Shown piece after piece: positions 11,395-23,245 of a DNA stretch of 64,000 bases; positions within the stretch are counted from its first letter, which is position 1, and each line of letters opens with the position of its first letter. The notes under the pieces are model-generated. The model did no database searches. It was not told the DNA's origin and worked only from the letters and a program-made list of their open reading frames with translations. The translations under genes were made by a program, and so were the position numbers. Origin of the DNA: Riptortus pedestris (Eukaryota; Arthropoda; Insecta; Hemiptera; Alydidae); the NCBI GenBank assembly GCA_019009955.1, contig CM032233.1, positions 92,605,001-92,669,000 on the forward strand. The letters run 5' to 3'.

Positions 11395-12630
11395 TAATGA
11401 TGATGGATTTAAGCGCCTTCACCCAATTCTCCACAGTGAAAACACCCTCCCAATTAATTCCATTCCAATTAATTCGAATTTTGCTTTCGTCATTCAACAG
11501 TACAGCAATTTATTCGCGTTGTAGATCACGTATCTTCATCTATCGAGCGAACAGAGCATTGCACGTAAGCCTTCCTTGATGTAGCGCAAGCTTTTGGCAA
11601 GGTTTTCATGGCGTCTTGCTCTTAAGTTCAAGTTACTCCGTCCCACATTCTACCTTATACTTAGATCCTACATTTCCAACATATTTTCTGGATATTTAGG
11701 TCTCCAGGGCAGTAGCCTAGGACCACTACTATATCCCATATACACATTTGACAACCCTACATCACCAACAACTCTCCTAGCTAGGTAGGACTGCATATGT
11801 ATGCACAATCCTTTTATCCGATCCCAATCGTACTACTACTTCAAAGAATCCCCAATTCCACTTAACAGAGATTGAAAAATAGTGCAAAGCTTGGCGCATA
11901 AAGGTTAACGATTGTATTGTAAATCTCACCAAATCACTGTTTCCCTTCGGCGAAGTTCCTGTCCTCCTGATCATTTCAACACTATTCTCTTACCACCAGT
12001 CGATTGTGTAGGCTCCCTTGGACTACATTTGGACATCAGACTTACTTGGAAATCCCACACAATAATTAAAAGACAGGAACTAAACAGACAACTTTATGGA
12101 CTGCTAAATAGAAGATCTCATTTGTCTACCGAAAACAAACTAACAATATACAAGTTACTACTTAAACCAATATGGACATACGCAATAGAAGTGTGGGGTA
12201 CAGCAAAACCTTCGAACATCAGACGCATCCAGACTTGCCAATCCAAAGTCCTGCGCACCATAATAGCTCAATATTATATTACAAAACCCCCTTAAGATTC
12301 AGAACATTCCACAGCAGGCTATCCAATCATCCTAATCCAGAAGTCCTAGCCCTTTCCAGTACCACTCATTCTTATTCACATCCACGGCGCCTCAACAGAC
12401 ATTGACCCAGAGATCTCCTTTAGAAGTTAAGTGAAGTGATAGCAGTGGCTATTTTCTTCTCAAGTGTCCTATTCCTCCTTAACGCCAGACTTCCTTGCCA
12501 TTCAAGATGAAGCAGCTCCTCGCATTGTGGTGAAGGGGTGTAGCTTCTGTCGAGAGTGAAGGAGGTGATTGTAAAGTATCACATTACCATTAAATGCAGA
12601 ATGTAAGTATCTTAATAAAATAAAAGAAAT
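11395..12630 (+). pseudogene. Jockey-like non-LTR retrotransposon, decayed reverse transcriptase
   Basis: This is the C-terminal half of a LINE reverse transcriptase, readable only by switching frames. Motifs in order: FAFVIQQYSNLFALVDHV (about 11480-11535), FLDVAQAFGKV (11572), LQGSSLGPLLYPIYT (about 11700; compare the family's PQGSVLGPLLYNIYT), then an uninterrupted 127-residue frame at 11912-12295 with SLGLHLDIRLTWKSH, SHLSTENKLTIYKLLLKP, and IWTYAIEVWGTAKPSNI. The last group is the thumb-region signature of the jockey clade (IWTYGIQLWGTA type). The Y/FADD box expected between about 11760 and 11800 cannot be read, and stops occur near 11880. The frame at 12172-12405 gives the usual tail ending RRLNRH. 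The 3' part ends near (AATAAAATAAAAG) at about 12613. The element is dead, 5'-truncated and probably old. Confidence 0.8.
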
Positions 12631-13534
12631 AATGATGAGTGATTAGAGGTGGGTTTAGGCTGAGGTTAGAGGCCTGCGTCCCCCAGTGTTATTATTGAGG
12701 GATGAACGGATCACAGAGTGAAGGTAGTTTCGAGAGTAGACCTAAAAGGGGGTGTGGTTGAGTGAGGGAGTGGCACCGATGAAGGCTCCTACTAAAACAC
12801 AAACTCTCCTGACTATAAAACAGACAAAGAAAAACCTCTCCTGTACATATTCAAATATACAACAGTCCCTCAAGAAAATTACCGCTCGCCAGGGCCACTT
12901 CACTTTTTGCGGAGCCCCTACTTTCCTGGGGCAAATGTGTCCTTCCACTCTTGCCGGGAGACACATGTCCTTTTCATGGACTGCCCCCTCCCCTTCTAGA
13001 GACCCCCTTGGCATTTCTGAAGGCCTCCTTCCCTCCAACACTGCCTATAAAGCACCTCAAATTTTTTGCTCAACCTGTCCAGACTCTATTAATGCCAATC
13101 CAACACCTTTAAATGTTTACAAAATCTACACTTTCTTCTTACAGTTAGTTGTAAACCGAAGCCTAGCATTTGTCTGTTTCCTACAATAAATGATCGAATA
13201 GTGACTGAGCCTGCAGGTTTTCTTCTCACAGATTTCTTATGAGAAGTTACACAATACGGGAAACCTTTCAGCTGATTTCAGTTAGTGAACAAATGAGATG
13301 TAAAGTAAACACTGTAAGGGTTGACTGGCTAAGTAGTTCAAGGAATACTAGAATTAGACTAATACAAAGAATACAATGTATTCAATTTATTGTAATCTAC
13401 CAACATGCACAGAGCGAGTACGAAAAACGTTTTCCATTGTAAAGCGTCAAGTAGAGAATGTTTCCGGCCAATGAGTGAAACAATCAACGGCAATGGTAGT
13501 ATCAAGGAATATCGTCTTTCAGAGTGAGTATGAG

Positions 13535-13536
<2 letters not shown>
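12631..13536. other. Noncoding, nothing recognised
   Basis: No element end is seen. Purine- and pyrimidine-biased stretches at 12640-13060 give overlapping frames on both strands (12742-13041 minus, 12752-13189 plus) that have no motif and are probably composition shadows. Confidence 0.35.

Positions 13537-13590
<54 letters not shown>
13537..13590 (+). repeat. (TC)n microsatellite
   Basis: About 27 uninterrupted TC units. The Arg-Glu frame on the opposite strand is a translation of this tract. Confidence 0.95.
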
Positions 13591-13594
<4 letters not shown>

Positions 13595-14298
13595 TCTTGG
13601 ATATCATTATTAAGTAGCACAGCTGAGAAAACCGGTTTGCTCTGAAAATATTTAGACTGGATAATGAGTGTGAATGTTATTCGTTCCAAGATTTATTAAC
13701 ATTTCCTGTCTCAGTATTTACTTTTAAGTTTTAACTTTACAGCTCTCCGTGAACTAAGGAGAATCGATGTACTACTGTAGAGAATTTCAGAATAAATATT
13801 AAGCGGTTCTTCATCATTCCAATTTAACTATTCAAAACATCATGTGACATTTACAGTAAATCATAACCATGAATAGTATTCTTATCACGAATCAGTTTAA
13901 ATCTCTTGTTTAATGAATTAATACTCTATCTTATATACTCTCTCAGAAATTTTCGCAATTCCTAAGTTTGGATAAAACCTCAAAATCATTTAGAGCTCAG
14001 AAATTCATCAAAAATTGTTTATATATATGCCAGTGTTTGTGTGTGTGTAATATTTACGAGGTTCCAAAAATATGTAACATATATTATTGAATCTTCACAA
14101 CTGCTAAGTGAAAGAATCAAACAATATGTAAAACATATCGAGAATAATTAAAATAAAACTGCTTTGACAGATCATTCCATTTCTAAAGGAACACACCCAT
14201 AATTTTGAAAAAGTAAATGTAATAAATGAAGAAAGGAATAAACCGAAAATATACAGAGAATATTTGTATCATATAAAAATATAAAACAGCAGTAAACA
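13591..14298. other. Noncoding, nothing recognised
   Basis: AT-rich sequence without gene, RNA or repeat signature apart from a short GT run at about 14035-14048. Confidence 0.4.
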
Positions 14299-14703
14299 AA
14301 GAAGTCCGTCACGCAGGGGCCGCGTAAACTAAGCAGATTTCCGACGTGAAGTTATACAATAGAGAAATCTCCCTACGAGAGCCGAACAGCTACGGCCGAA
14401 CTAGCTTTTGGCGGGAAACTCACTCCTCCGTTATCGGCCCACATTTAATAAAAATGCCAATATCTCGGTTAATATTCAAGATAGAGAATAAATGTAAAGA
14501 ACAATATTTATAGTAAATTTAATTTGCAATAAGATTGTTTCTATACAATTTTTTGATCCGAACGTATGATAACGGAGATATTTCGAAAATCCCCCCTCTT
14601 AACCCTCCCCCCCTTCCCACAGGCCCGATTTCAGCCATTAACGAACTTGATCTGTCTTTTTGCATAAAACGCTTAAATATCGAGTTTGGTAACGATCAAA
14701 CAA

Positions 14704-14777
<74 letters not shown>

Positions 14778-14878
14778 ATTTTGAACGGACCTCATTTTCG
14801 TCATCTCCTGGGTAGGATCGATGGACATTTGAAGATATTTTTCGAAAATCTCCTTTCTCCTTAAGGGAAATCTGCTAA
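14299..14878 (-). mobile_element. HINE-A, complete, short subfamily
   Basis: Starts AGTCCGTCACGCAGGGGCCG and AAACTAAGCAGATTTCC. Ends TTAAGGGAAATCTGCTAAC. The (TA)n tract at 14705-14771 lies between ACGATCAAACAAGAA and TTTTGAACGGACCTCATTTT, the family's fixed microsatellite position. The left arm of the terminal palindrome is eroded (CTCCTTTCTCC). Confidence 0.8.
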
Positions 14879-15189
14879 CAACAGAAAGTAAACTTAAATC
14901 TTAAATATATGTTCTACGTTTTATCTCTAATTAGATAATCGATTTTGAAGCATGACGCGAGAAAATCGAGTTTAAGGTTTCACTTGAAAATTATGGATTT
15001 AAAGACAGCTGACATAACCTGCTTCGGGAATCTCAGTTTCAACAATATTTCCAGTATGGAAGTGCCGTTCAACAAGTGTATGAGGGGGCGATCACTTCAT
15101 AACTGTAAAAAAAAACAGTATGCAGTAAAACTTAACAAATATATTATTTAACACTTACAAATGTTTTAACGCAACATACTGGAGAATTA
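14879..15189. other. Noncoding, nothing recognised
   Basis: The 68-residue frame at 14945-15151 has no recognisable motif and no supporting context. Confidence 0.3.
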
Positions 15190-16171
15190 TCGGGCCAGCA
15201 GGAGGGGGGGGGGAATCGGAAAATACGAAATATCTCCGTCGTTATGCGTTTGATAGAATACTTGCATAGATCGAATCTTATGGCAAATTAAACTATAAAT
15301 ATCGTAATATACATTTATTCTCTATATTGAATATTTGAGATATTTGCATTTTTATCAAGTGTGTGGGGATAACGGACGAGATGACATCGGCTATTGTCGG
15401 TATTGTTCGTGACATTCCGCCGAAAATTAGTTCGACTGTTTTCGTAACTGTTCGGCTCTCGTGAAATAGGTTTAGAGACTCGTGTAAGCTTTTACTTTGT
15501 GAGATATATGAAAATACGTTCTGTTGATCCCCACCCCCTTCTTTAGTTCTTGGACTACTAAAATTTGAGCTATTAAAATATAAATTATTCTGATTCATTA
15601 TGAATTACAGTACTAGATATAGTAAATAGTTTGCAATAATGTTAATATGTTATATCGAGGTATATATCAGTTATTGTTTTTCTTTCCGGTGAAGAATATG
15701 TCTTTCTATATGTTCATGTCTGAGTGGTTGGCAGACCTATTTGTTTACAATTTGTTTATATATCATTATCATTTGTATTTGTTCTCTTAATATTCACGGT
15801 AGTGTTAAGTGCAGGGCCCCCCATTAACGGCTGCTGGCGCCTGTGTGCAAAAAAGGATTTTGGCGCCCCTTAAGGCATTTTGAATTATCTTTTTTTTATG
15901 GTTGGCAGATTCTTGAAATAAAGCAAAGAACTGAACTTTAAAAGTCATTATTTAATTTCTCAACTTTTATTTTATAATTATTTTTGTTTTGTTTTTTTGG
16001 GCCCTTGGTTTTGGCGCCCCTAAAGAATGGTGCCCGTGTGCATTGCACAATTTGCACTTTTGGTAGAGGGGGCCCTGTTTAAGTATTACCAGTATTCAGA
16101 TGTCTATATTGTGAAACTTCACTCGGGAAATCAGCTTAGTTCACGCAGCCCCTGCGTGACGAACCTTTTTT
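15190..16171 (+). mobile_element. HINE-A, long type, 5'-truncated, interrupted by a MITE
   Basis: The copy begins at the poly-G run (about 15203) and AATATCTCCGTCG, and continues through the long-subfamily interior (TACAGTACTAGATATAGTAA). It ends at CTTAGTTCACGCAGCCCC, the CTGCGT hairpin arm and GACGAACCTTTTTT. A 266-bp hAT-like MITE splits it at 15812-16077. Confidence 0.7.
15812..16077 (+). mobile_element. hAT-like MITE
   Basis: Terminal inverted repeats CAGGGCCCCC (15812) and GGGGGCCCTG (ending 16077) enclose 266 bp with subterminal TTTTGGCGCCCCTTAAG and TTTTGGCGCCCCTAAAG. The flanks read GTTAAGTG and TTTAAGTA, an 8-bp target-site duplication with the central six bases matching. An 8-bp duplication and CAGGG ends fit the hAT superfamily. 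There is no coding capacity. Confidence 0.65.
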
Positions 16172-16924
16172 GAACTTTAACGCCACAGGAATAAAAATGC
16201 CTACCATTCACTAAGAAGAAATTTACTGTTGTTTCGCCGAAGTCTTATAGCAGGGACAATTTACAACCGGCAGGTGTGTTCAAAAAGTTAACTCCTCCAT
16301 TTTAAAAGGTAGTCATAATCCTTATAACTAGTGAACAAGCGTTATGCAAACTCCTACTATCCAAGGTGGTGTTTGGATTAACAACTTTCTTGTAACCATA
16401 TCCACCGCCGAGTTAAAGTTACTTGAAAGGATTATGAGCTGGGGGGAAAACCGAGAAGAGCAGAAACTGTCTCCTTGTTAAATGCGTCTTTGGACTTTAA
16501 TAGCTTCACTTAGAAAGCTCACCGTTGCTCAGCTAATACTCAACAATGTTTTCCTAGGGTCTAATCAATCTCGATAGCTACCTAGTTTACCTTAGGACTG
16601 AATTAAGCAGGCTAAGCACTTCCATTATACTGCCGGAGTAAAATGGCTCTAGCGGGCTTCAGTTTGTTGACGTTTTTACTTCATTAACGGCATTTCACGA
16701 TCATTTTTGTCCCCTCTTCGGAGCTTCATTATTCGCCTGAATTAAAATTATTTTAATCATCGTAGCACACGTCATTAAGACAAGTTATGAAATTAATCCT
16801 TGAGTGGCACGTGGATGGGAATAGCTATCCGCTTCTCTTTGTATATCCATTAAACATTTTCGATGAGCAACAACACTTAATCAGTAGACAACTGTATACG
16901 ATGTACCAGAATTTATAAAATTCC
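16172..16924. other. Noncoding, nothing recognised
   Basis: No supported gene or repeat end is seen in this mixed-composition stretch. Confidence 0.4.
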
Positions 16925-17424
16925 ATCAGTGGGACTGCGTAAACTAAGCAGACTTCCCACGTATTAACATTTATCTCAAAAAGTAAAAGTTCAATGAGAA
17001 CAATATCTGGTATTAATGCTTCAAACAATGTGCTTCGTAATATAAAAGCTTCTTGTAAATATGACATGAGTAAGAGAAGGGATTCACTGAAGGCCGAGAA
17101 CTATAAAATGCATGAATCTCGGTCAATAAATGGAAAGCCATATTAATATAAAACTTCAAAACATATGATGGAATGAAGTGTCTATTCAAATTAAAACATT
17201 CCCTGACGAAGATGGACGCATTTCCAACAAAACTTTGTAAACCAACAATCATTCAAACCGCTGGAGCAGATAACCGAAGTCCTCACAATGGAGAAATATA
17301 TATATATATATATATATAAAATTTTGAACGGGCCTCATTTTTGTCATCTACTAGGTAGGATCGATGGACATTTGAAGAAATGTTTCGAAAATCACGTCAT
17401 GAGTACAACCTCGAAAACACCACT
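16925..17424 (-). mobile_element. HINE-A, internally deleted, both ends eroded
   Basis: GACTGCGTAAACTAAGCAG at the left. At the right, (TA)n at 17297-17318, TTTTGAACGGGCCTCATTTT, AGGTAGGATCGATGGACATT and CGTCATGAGTACAACCTC. The central G-run block is absent. The frames at 16825-17067 and 17013-17252 are shadows. Confidence 0.65.
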
Positions 17425-17642
17425 ACACCTTTTCTAACTTTATTATCACTCTAAATCTGAAATTTCCAAAGTGGTCGATATTGACCTCTTAGGGTAGAAA
17501 TCGGGTTCCCAGTGGTCGACGAAACTTAAAAATCAACCACGATTAATTGATCTTAGATCTTAATTTGATATTAGATGAAGATCTTATTTGAAACTTTCAA
17601 GGTAAGGTATAACTTATTTATAAAAATGACTAATATTTTAGT

Positions 17643-17866
17643 GGGGCTCAGGTTAGCCATGTGAGTTAAAGTGTTGGCTTTAATCACACATGGTGAACCT
17701 AGAGTGGCGAGTTCGATTCCCGCCTGGGCATTAGGAATTTATTTAGTGATTAACTCATTAGATAAAATATTTAGTTCCACCGTGGCAAGAAAATAGTGTT
17801 AACCTGTAGATAGGCCGCCCCAATTAGCCGTAGAAGCAAAAAGTGGAAGTTATTAAATAAAAATAA
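17643..17866 (+). mobile_element. tRNA-related SINE with target-site duplication
   Basis: A tRNA-like head GGGGCTCAGGTTAGCCATGT is followed by a B-box-like GAGTTCGATTCCCGCC at about 17706. The body ends in an A-rich tail (TATTAAATAAAAATAA). It is flanked by a 12-bp direct repeat TAATATTTTAGT (17631-17642 and 17867-17878), the hallmark of LINE-driven retroposition. Related copies lie at 47894, 51490, 52685 and 60405. Confidence 0.75.
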
Positions 17867-17878
17867 TAATATTTTAGT

Positions 17879-18617
17879 AGGAAGTTATCACTGTGGTGTT
17901 TTTAAAAACTCAACAAGTCGATAAGCGTGCAAAAGTTCGTAAAAGTCTAAAAAGGTCACCAGGTTCATCCATCACACTGATTTTTGTAATTCTTTATCTT
18001 TACTTTCCGATTATGATATTTATTTTTTTAAAACATAATTACCTTCTTAACTATTTTTACGTAATTTGTATCAATAATTATTAATTACTATTCATTTTTA
18101 CTAAATTTTATGTCTATTTAAATAATATATTATCTCATAAGTCCATCAAGGACAAACGTCGGTCTCATTACCTTTAGTGGAACTACACTGAGCAACCAGA
18201 AGATGCTCTTATCCGTATTTGTGCCATTCTCCCAGTTCGGTACCTTTCTTTGTTATGATTTATAGGCTATGAAAGAAAGTAGATGTGTTTTCAAACGTCG
18301 TAAATCGACCTGACATTTTATCTATTGAATAGTCCTCCGATAGGCTACACCGATGGCAGGGGAGAGATAGAGAAATACGAAAGACTCTAAACTTAGAGTT
18401 ATGACTCTCCAACGGTATCTACCGAAAGTTATCCATTGGAATATTAATAACTACAGTTGATCTGAGAAGGCACTAAGTGTAAGTTGTTATTCTTGTATTT
18501 GTCTTTAAGAAAAATTAAAATGTAATTATACCTTATTAATAATTTTATTATAAGTTTATTCTAAACTTTCACTTCCACGTCCTTTCTGAACGTAAGTTAC
18601 AGTTTGTACATTATGTC
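17879..18617. other. Noncoding, nothing recognised
   Basis: The frame at 17893-18084 is low-complexity and without a motif. No repeat end is seen. Confidence 0.35.
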
Positions 18618-18672
18618 AAAGTGCCGTCACAGAGCAGTTTCTGTGTAGACTAAGCAGATTTCCCTCCAAAAC
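18618..18672 (-). mobile_element. Solo HINE-A hairpin end
   Basis: GCCGTCACAGAGCAGTTTCT, GTGTAGACTAAGCAGATTTC and CCTCC form a diverged terminal hairpin and subterminal repeat with no interior following. Confidence 0.5.
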
Positions 18673-19011
18673 CAATGCCACCCCTTATGACGACATGTCA
18701 AATCCACTTCTTCATTTCTGCCACAAGTTTAATCTTGATAGTTATTGATACTTCTCATGACGATTTTGCTTATAGGAATCATAAAACAGAATATATCCAG
18801 AGTTCTATTACCTTGGTATCAAGATTTCAACGCGTTTCCGATACCCTCAAGACAAGAAATGAATAATAAAATTTTTGATAAATACTATTTTAGGTGTGAA
18901 CTAATTTATGGGTTATCCTTTTTAGGACAACCATATAGTTAAGGACTCCTTTATTACGAGAGTTTTATACGACCTCTTAATTTGTATGCTTATGGAATGA
19001 ATTAATTTCTA
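18673..19011. other. Noncoding, nothing recognised
   Basis: Two overlapping short frames (18675-18866 and 18745-18942) have no recognisable motif. Confidence 0.3.
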
Positions 19012-19487
19012 AAAAAAAAAAGCCCGTCACGCAGGCGCTGTGTAAACTAAGCTGATTTCCCACGTAAAGTTTTAGACTAGAGAAATTTCCCGAGAACCGA
19101 ACAGTTACTGAAACGGCCGAACTAGCTAGCCGGAAACTCACGACTGCAACCGAAGTTAGCCGATCTCATCATGTCCGTTACGCTCAATAAAATACACATA
19201 TCTCGGTTAATATTCAAGATAGAGAATAAATGTGTATAACATTTATAGTAAATGTAATTTGCAATAAGATTGGTTCTATACTATAATAGATTGGTTCTAT
19301 AATTTTTCGATCCGACGTATAGTAACGGAGATATTTCAAAATTTCGAGAATCCTCCCTAAAAAAGCCCCCTCCTACTGGTCCGATTTCAGCCATTAGCGA
19401 ACTTGACCTTTATTTTTACATATAACGTTTGAATATCGAGTTTGGTAACGATCAAGCAAACATTGCGGCCGCTAGAGAGTTAACAGG

Positions 19488-19532
<45 letters not shown>

Positions 19533-19671
19533 GTGCTGTGTATAATTTTGAACGGACCTCATTTTCGTCATCTCCTGGGTAGGATCGATGGACATTTGAA
19601 GAAATTTTTTGAAAATTCCGTCATGAGTACGACCTCAATAGCTGATTTCCCTTAAAGGAAATCTGCTAAAA
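19012..19671 (-). mobile_element. HINE-A, complete, short subfamily
   Basis: Starts in an A-run, then GCCCGTCACGCAGGCGCTGT and AACTAAGCTGATTTCCCACG. Ends GCTGATTTCC-CTTAAA-GGAAATCTGCTAAAA. The (TA)n tract at 19492-19527 is followed by a short GTGTGC patch. It has the GAACCGAACAGTTACTG and ACGGCCGAACTAGC block that is typical of the short subfamily. Confidence 0.8.
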
Positions 19672-20294
19672 GGCCGTCACCCTGCCTATGTACTTGATCT
19701 ATGAGGGTCATAGCCGTTAGTCGTCCTGAAGGGCTGTCATCCGTAAGTACTCGTTAGACTTCCGCTGATCCATTAGTTCTGCGACACTAGCGCGCTCTAG
19801 TAGCGAACTCGTGATCTAATGTTCTCCCTTAGTGGGGGATCGAACATGCACCCATTCTTACCTTCTGCATTTGCCACTGCGTATGTGTGTTTATGTTTTA
19901 TTTATTTCAGAATTCATTCCTCTTCCCACAGACGTGTTCAAAGATAATTTTGTTGGCCACGACTTTTATGTCGCAGCATTTTTCAATAACACGTGCCGTT
20001 TCTGGAATAAAGATTAGTGCATTTTACGTTTAAAGGATGCGTCAAATCGAAAAACTCACAGATATAAACTCGTTATACAATTTGGTTTTCTACAAGAATC
20101 CGTCATAAAAAAATATCGCATTGCATTGGAAATTCCAAAGTTAGTGTCGCAGGAGAAGTGCTGGAGAAGGTTAGGAGGTTGAATATGGACTGAAAGGATT
20201 CATCAAGGGTCCGTCCCATTTATGGCCCACCAAGTCTCAGGCAGTTATTAACATAATTGGCTATTTTAAGGGGGGTCGCACGGGAAGTTGGGTC

Positions 20295-20295
<1 letters not shown>
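19672..20295. other. Noncoding; possible unclassified element end before (TA)n
   Basis: No gene is seen. The stretch ends GGTCGCACGGGAAGTTGGG and TCACCC directly before a (TA)n tract. Read inversely this gives GGGTGACCCAACTTCCCG, which could be a transposon terminus, but no partner end was found. Confidence 0.25.

Positions 20296-20335
<40 letters not shown>
20296..20335 (+). repeat. (TA)n microsatellite
   Basis: Uninterrupted TA tract. The 61-residue minus-strand frame here ends in its Ile-Tyr translation. Confidence 0.95.
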
Positions 20336-20340
<5 letters not shown>

Positions 20341-20565
20341 TGTTGATGTATTCAACCAGGTTATATTTATATATGATGTTTTATTGTTTCTTGGACCTGG
20401 CTTGTGACCCTGCTCAGTGTAAACAGACCAGGGAAGGTTATAACAAGTACTTCTAATGTAACCAGAAGTGCAATACATAATGTATAATAGTTTTTAAGTA
20501 TCTTTAGTCTTGGTAAGTAGAAATAACATAAACACCATCTGTTACACTCTTGTTTAATAAAAATT

Positions 20566-20568
<3 letters not shown>

Positions 20569-20606
<38 letters not shown>
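20569..20606 (+). repeat. (TA)n microsatellite
   Basis: About 19 TA units, followed at 20630 by a CTGAAGA...GAAA motif (see findings). Confidence 0.95.
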
Positions 20607-20610
<4 letters not shown>

Positions 20611-20722
20611 AGTACCTGTATTTTTACAGCCCTGAAGAAGAGAAAATAAATATTCTCGAAATATTGGCATAAACTAAGATTTGTCCACCAACATTGACCA
20701 AAACTCCAAGAAACAATAACAA

Positions 20723-20726
<4 letters not shown>

Positions 20727-20780
<54 letters not shown>
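20727..20780 (+). repeat. (TA)n microsatellite
   Basis: About 27 TA units. The Ile-Tyr frames on both strands are translations of it. Confidence 0.95.
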
Positions 20781-20783
<3 letters not shown>

Positions 20784-21009
20784 GCAATATACGACCCTAT
20801 TTTTAAATTTTTTGAAAGTGTGGCCACACTGGATCAAAAAAAACATATTTTCTTTTGTTTTCATTCCCAACTCATTTCGAGCAGTGTAGGTCATAGAGGT
20901 TATTAATATTTTTAAACTACAATTTTCAAGTTCTGGAAATTTTTCATACATTCTATTTACCAATATCTCTTTTTATTATTTCCTTACATAATTCTTAAGC
21001 ATAATTCCA

Positions 21010-21132
21010 TGTACATATTTTTGAGCGTGCCTTATTCTCATCATCTCCCGTGTAGGATCGATGTACATTTGAAGCAATTTACGAGTGCAACCTTAATAGC
21101 TGATTTCTCTTAAGGGGGATACGCTCACATTT
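21010..21132 (-). mobile_element. HINE-A palindromic-end fragment
   Basis: TTTTGAGCGTGCCTTATTCT, GTAGGATCGATGTACATTTG and AGCTGATTTCTCTTAAGGGG are the last 120 bp of the element, with an eroded palindrome. Confidence 0.6.
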
Positions 21133-22524
21133 GATGTAGGACACGAGCTCCATGGAAATCGAGATTTCCCTTTTCACTGTAGGGCCAACCTAGAACAGGA
21201 ACTATTGTATTAGGATTTTTTGTTGAGGTCACATGGGCTAGAGGGTACTATTTTCTCTAGCTGGGAGAAAGGAGAGAATATAACTAGAGAAGGGGAGGCG
21301 CGATGGGAGCCTGCCTACCATATTCTTTATGAGATATACTCCCGCTAAAGCATAAATTTCTTTTTTCACTTCTACGCTCATCATTTCTTATTTTACCAAT
21401 AGACTTCTGTCCCAGCAAAAATAAGCAATGGATCCCTTGGCGTTCTCAAAAGACTGAATTACGATATTTACGGAATTAAAAAAGAATTGACTTGCATAAA
21501 TATTCCATTCCATTAATAGTACATGCTTTGTATGGTTTTTAATTAAAAGCCAGACCAAGAAAAAAAATATTCCTATTTAATTAAATTTATTAAACCTTGG
21601 TGGCATGGGCAGATAGGACAAAGTGTCAATTATTAATAGCCCCTTGCTAAAACTATATTCTCTCCCGACATTTTTCTTGATTCCAATTCCCAACTCTTCA
21701 AAGGTACTAAATTTGTAAAACAGTCAATTGAAAGTTGAATAAATCCAAAATATATCTAATATCTATAACAAAACATTTTTTATAAACACAGCCTTTTTGA
21801 GTCAAAATAACCATATTTTAAAGATTAAAGAATATATTAATAATTAAAACACTGTATAAGATTATTTTTGTCTTCGAACATTATTCTGAAGTGATCTTAG
21901 TATTTAAGATCAATTTCTTGACCCTCAAATCCTAGAATTATCTCTCGTACCACTCTCGTACATTAATAAAAACTTAAGAACCGGCACATACGACGTGTAA
22001 CAAATATTACAACTTACATCAATACATACCAAAAAATACTCACAACAACTACTAAACAATTAAGAGTCACCATCACAAATGGACATTAATTAACAAGATT
22101 TAAAATTCTGCTATGAAAAGTAATATCCAGAAAATTTTATTTCGCATTTTACTTCCTTGTACGAAGCGAGGGCAAAGTTTTATTGGACGGCAATAACTGG
22201 TATTTTTCATTCTCTCTGTGACAGAATTTGCACTTCATTCATTGTATGAATTAAAGGGATTCTTGTAGTCTAAAGTTTTTGTTTTCAGCTGTGAACGGAA
22301 TTATTCCTTTTGACCTTCCCGAAAACCGTTTGAGCAAGTTTAGTTAAGTATGTGCCTCTTAGAGGTTTCCACATTTTATATAGAACCTTTTGTTAATAAT
22401 GAAAATATATATAAATTATGTTCAATGGCTCGAAAATGTTTATTTAATCTCTACTATACAAAATATTTAACTATTTAATTCAACTCAAATGTTCATATTC
22501 GTTTCTGGATAAAACATGTCCAGG
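21133..22524. other. Noncoding, nothing recognised
   Basis: Nearly 1.4 kb of AT-rich sequence with no supported frame, RNA gene or element end. Confidence 0.4.
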
Positions 22525-22800
22525 AACAGAGGGGGGGGGGGGTAGACGGGGTGGGATTCGGAATTTCAAATTTATCCTTTATTATGAGTCGGATCGAAAA
22601 ATTTTATATGACCAATCTTTTTAAAATATTTATGTTCAACAATTATTGCTCTATACATTTATTCGTAACTCATATATTATGACAGTTATTAGTATTTTCT
22701 TGTTTCCAGGCTTGAGCAGAATTAGTAGCATGCCATGCCGGCTAGCTCTTGGGAAATCTGCTCTGTTAAACTCAGCCCCTGCGTAATGGACTTTTTTTCT
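22525..22800 (+). mobile_element. HINE-A 3'-half fragment
   Basis: A poly-G run of 13 at about 22531, GAGTCGGATCGAAAAATTTT, then GGGAAATCTGCTCTGTTAAA, CTCAGCCCCTGCG and TAATGGACTTTTTTT. The 5' half is missing. Confidence 0.6.
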
Positions 22801-22867
22801 TTTTTTTATACGTATGTTACTAAATCGTCAATGTATATAAGAAAACCATCGTGCACGTACAGCGGAA

Positions 22868-23245
22868 ACGATGCAGATTTCCCACGTGCACATACCACCA
22901 TTCATTCACTATTTGCTCCTATGGAAATAGTAATTGAAAAATAAGGACGCAAGACATTCAGTGTGTCCTCAAATTGAATACGGGTCGATTAGCAGTGGGT
23001 GTTTTCAAAATGCTGAATACTTAAAATTATAAATATTCGAGTTACGAAAAAACTGTATGACTGTAGTTGTAGAACATTAAATTGGGAACAGGATTGATTA
23101 TATATCGTTTTTCGATCGGACACGTAATAACAGAGTTATTTCGAATTTTAAATTCCAACCCCCTCAAAACTCCCACTCCTTCTGGTCGATTTCAGTCATT
23201 TATGAGCATGCTCTTTAATGTAAATAAAATGGAGTAAAATAATAT
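22868..23245 (-). mobile_element. HINE-A fragment
   Basis: GATGCAGATTTCCCACGTGC at the left (hairpin lost). The interior has TTTTTCGATCGGACACG, TAACAGAGTTATTTCGAATT and CTGGTCGATTTCAGTCATTT. Confidence 0.5.

Noticed and set aside
15190..16171. HINE-A ends read as MITE terminal inverted repeats of a DDE transposon
   Set aside because: The inverted repeats are asymmetric (terminal at one side, subterminal before a hairpin at the other), and most copies lack a target-site duplication. The Helentron-like reading fits better.
17643..17730. Genuine tRNA gene
   Set aside because: A B-box-like word is present, but no complete cloverleaf or clear anticodon stem can be drawn. Target duplication, body and tail show a SINE.
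20296..20780. Ile-Tyr-rich short proteins
   Set aside because: They are translations of (TA)n microsatellites.
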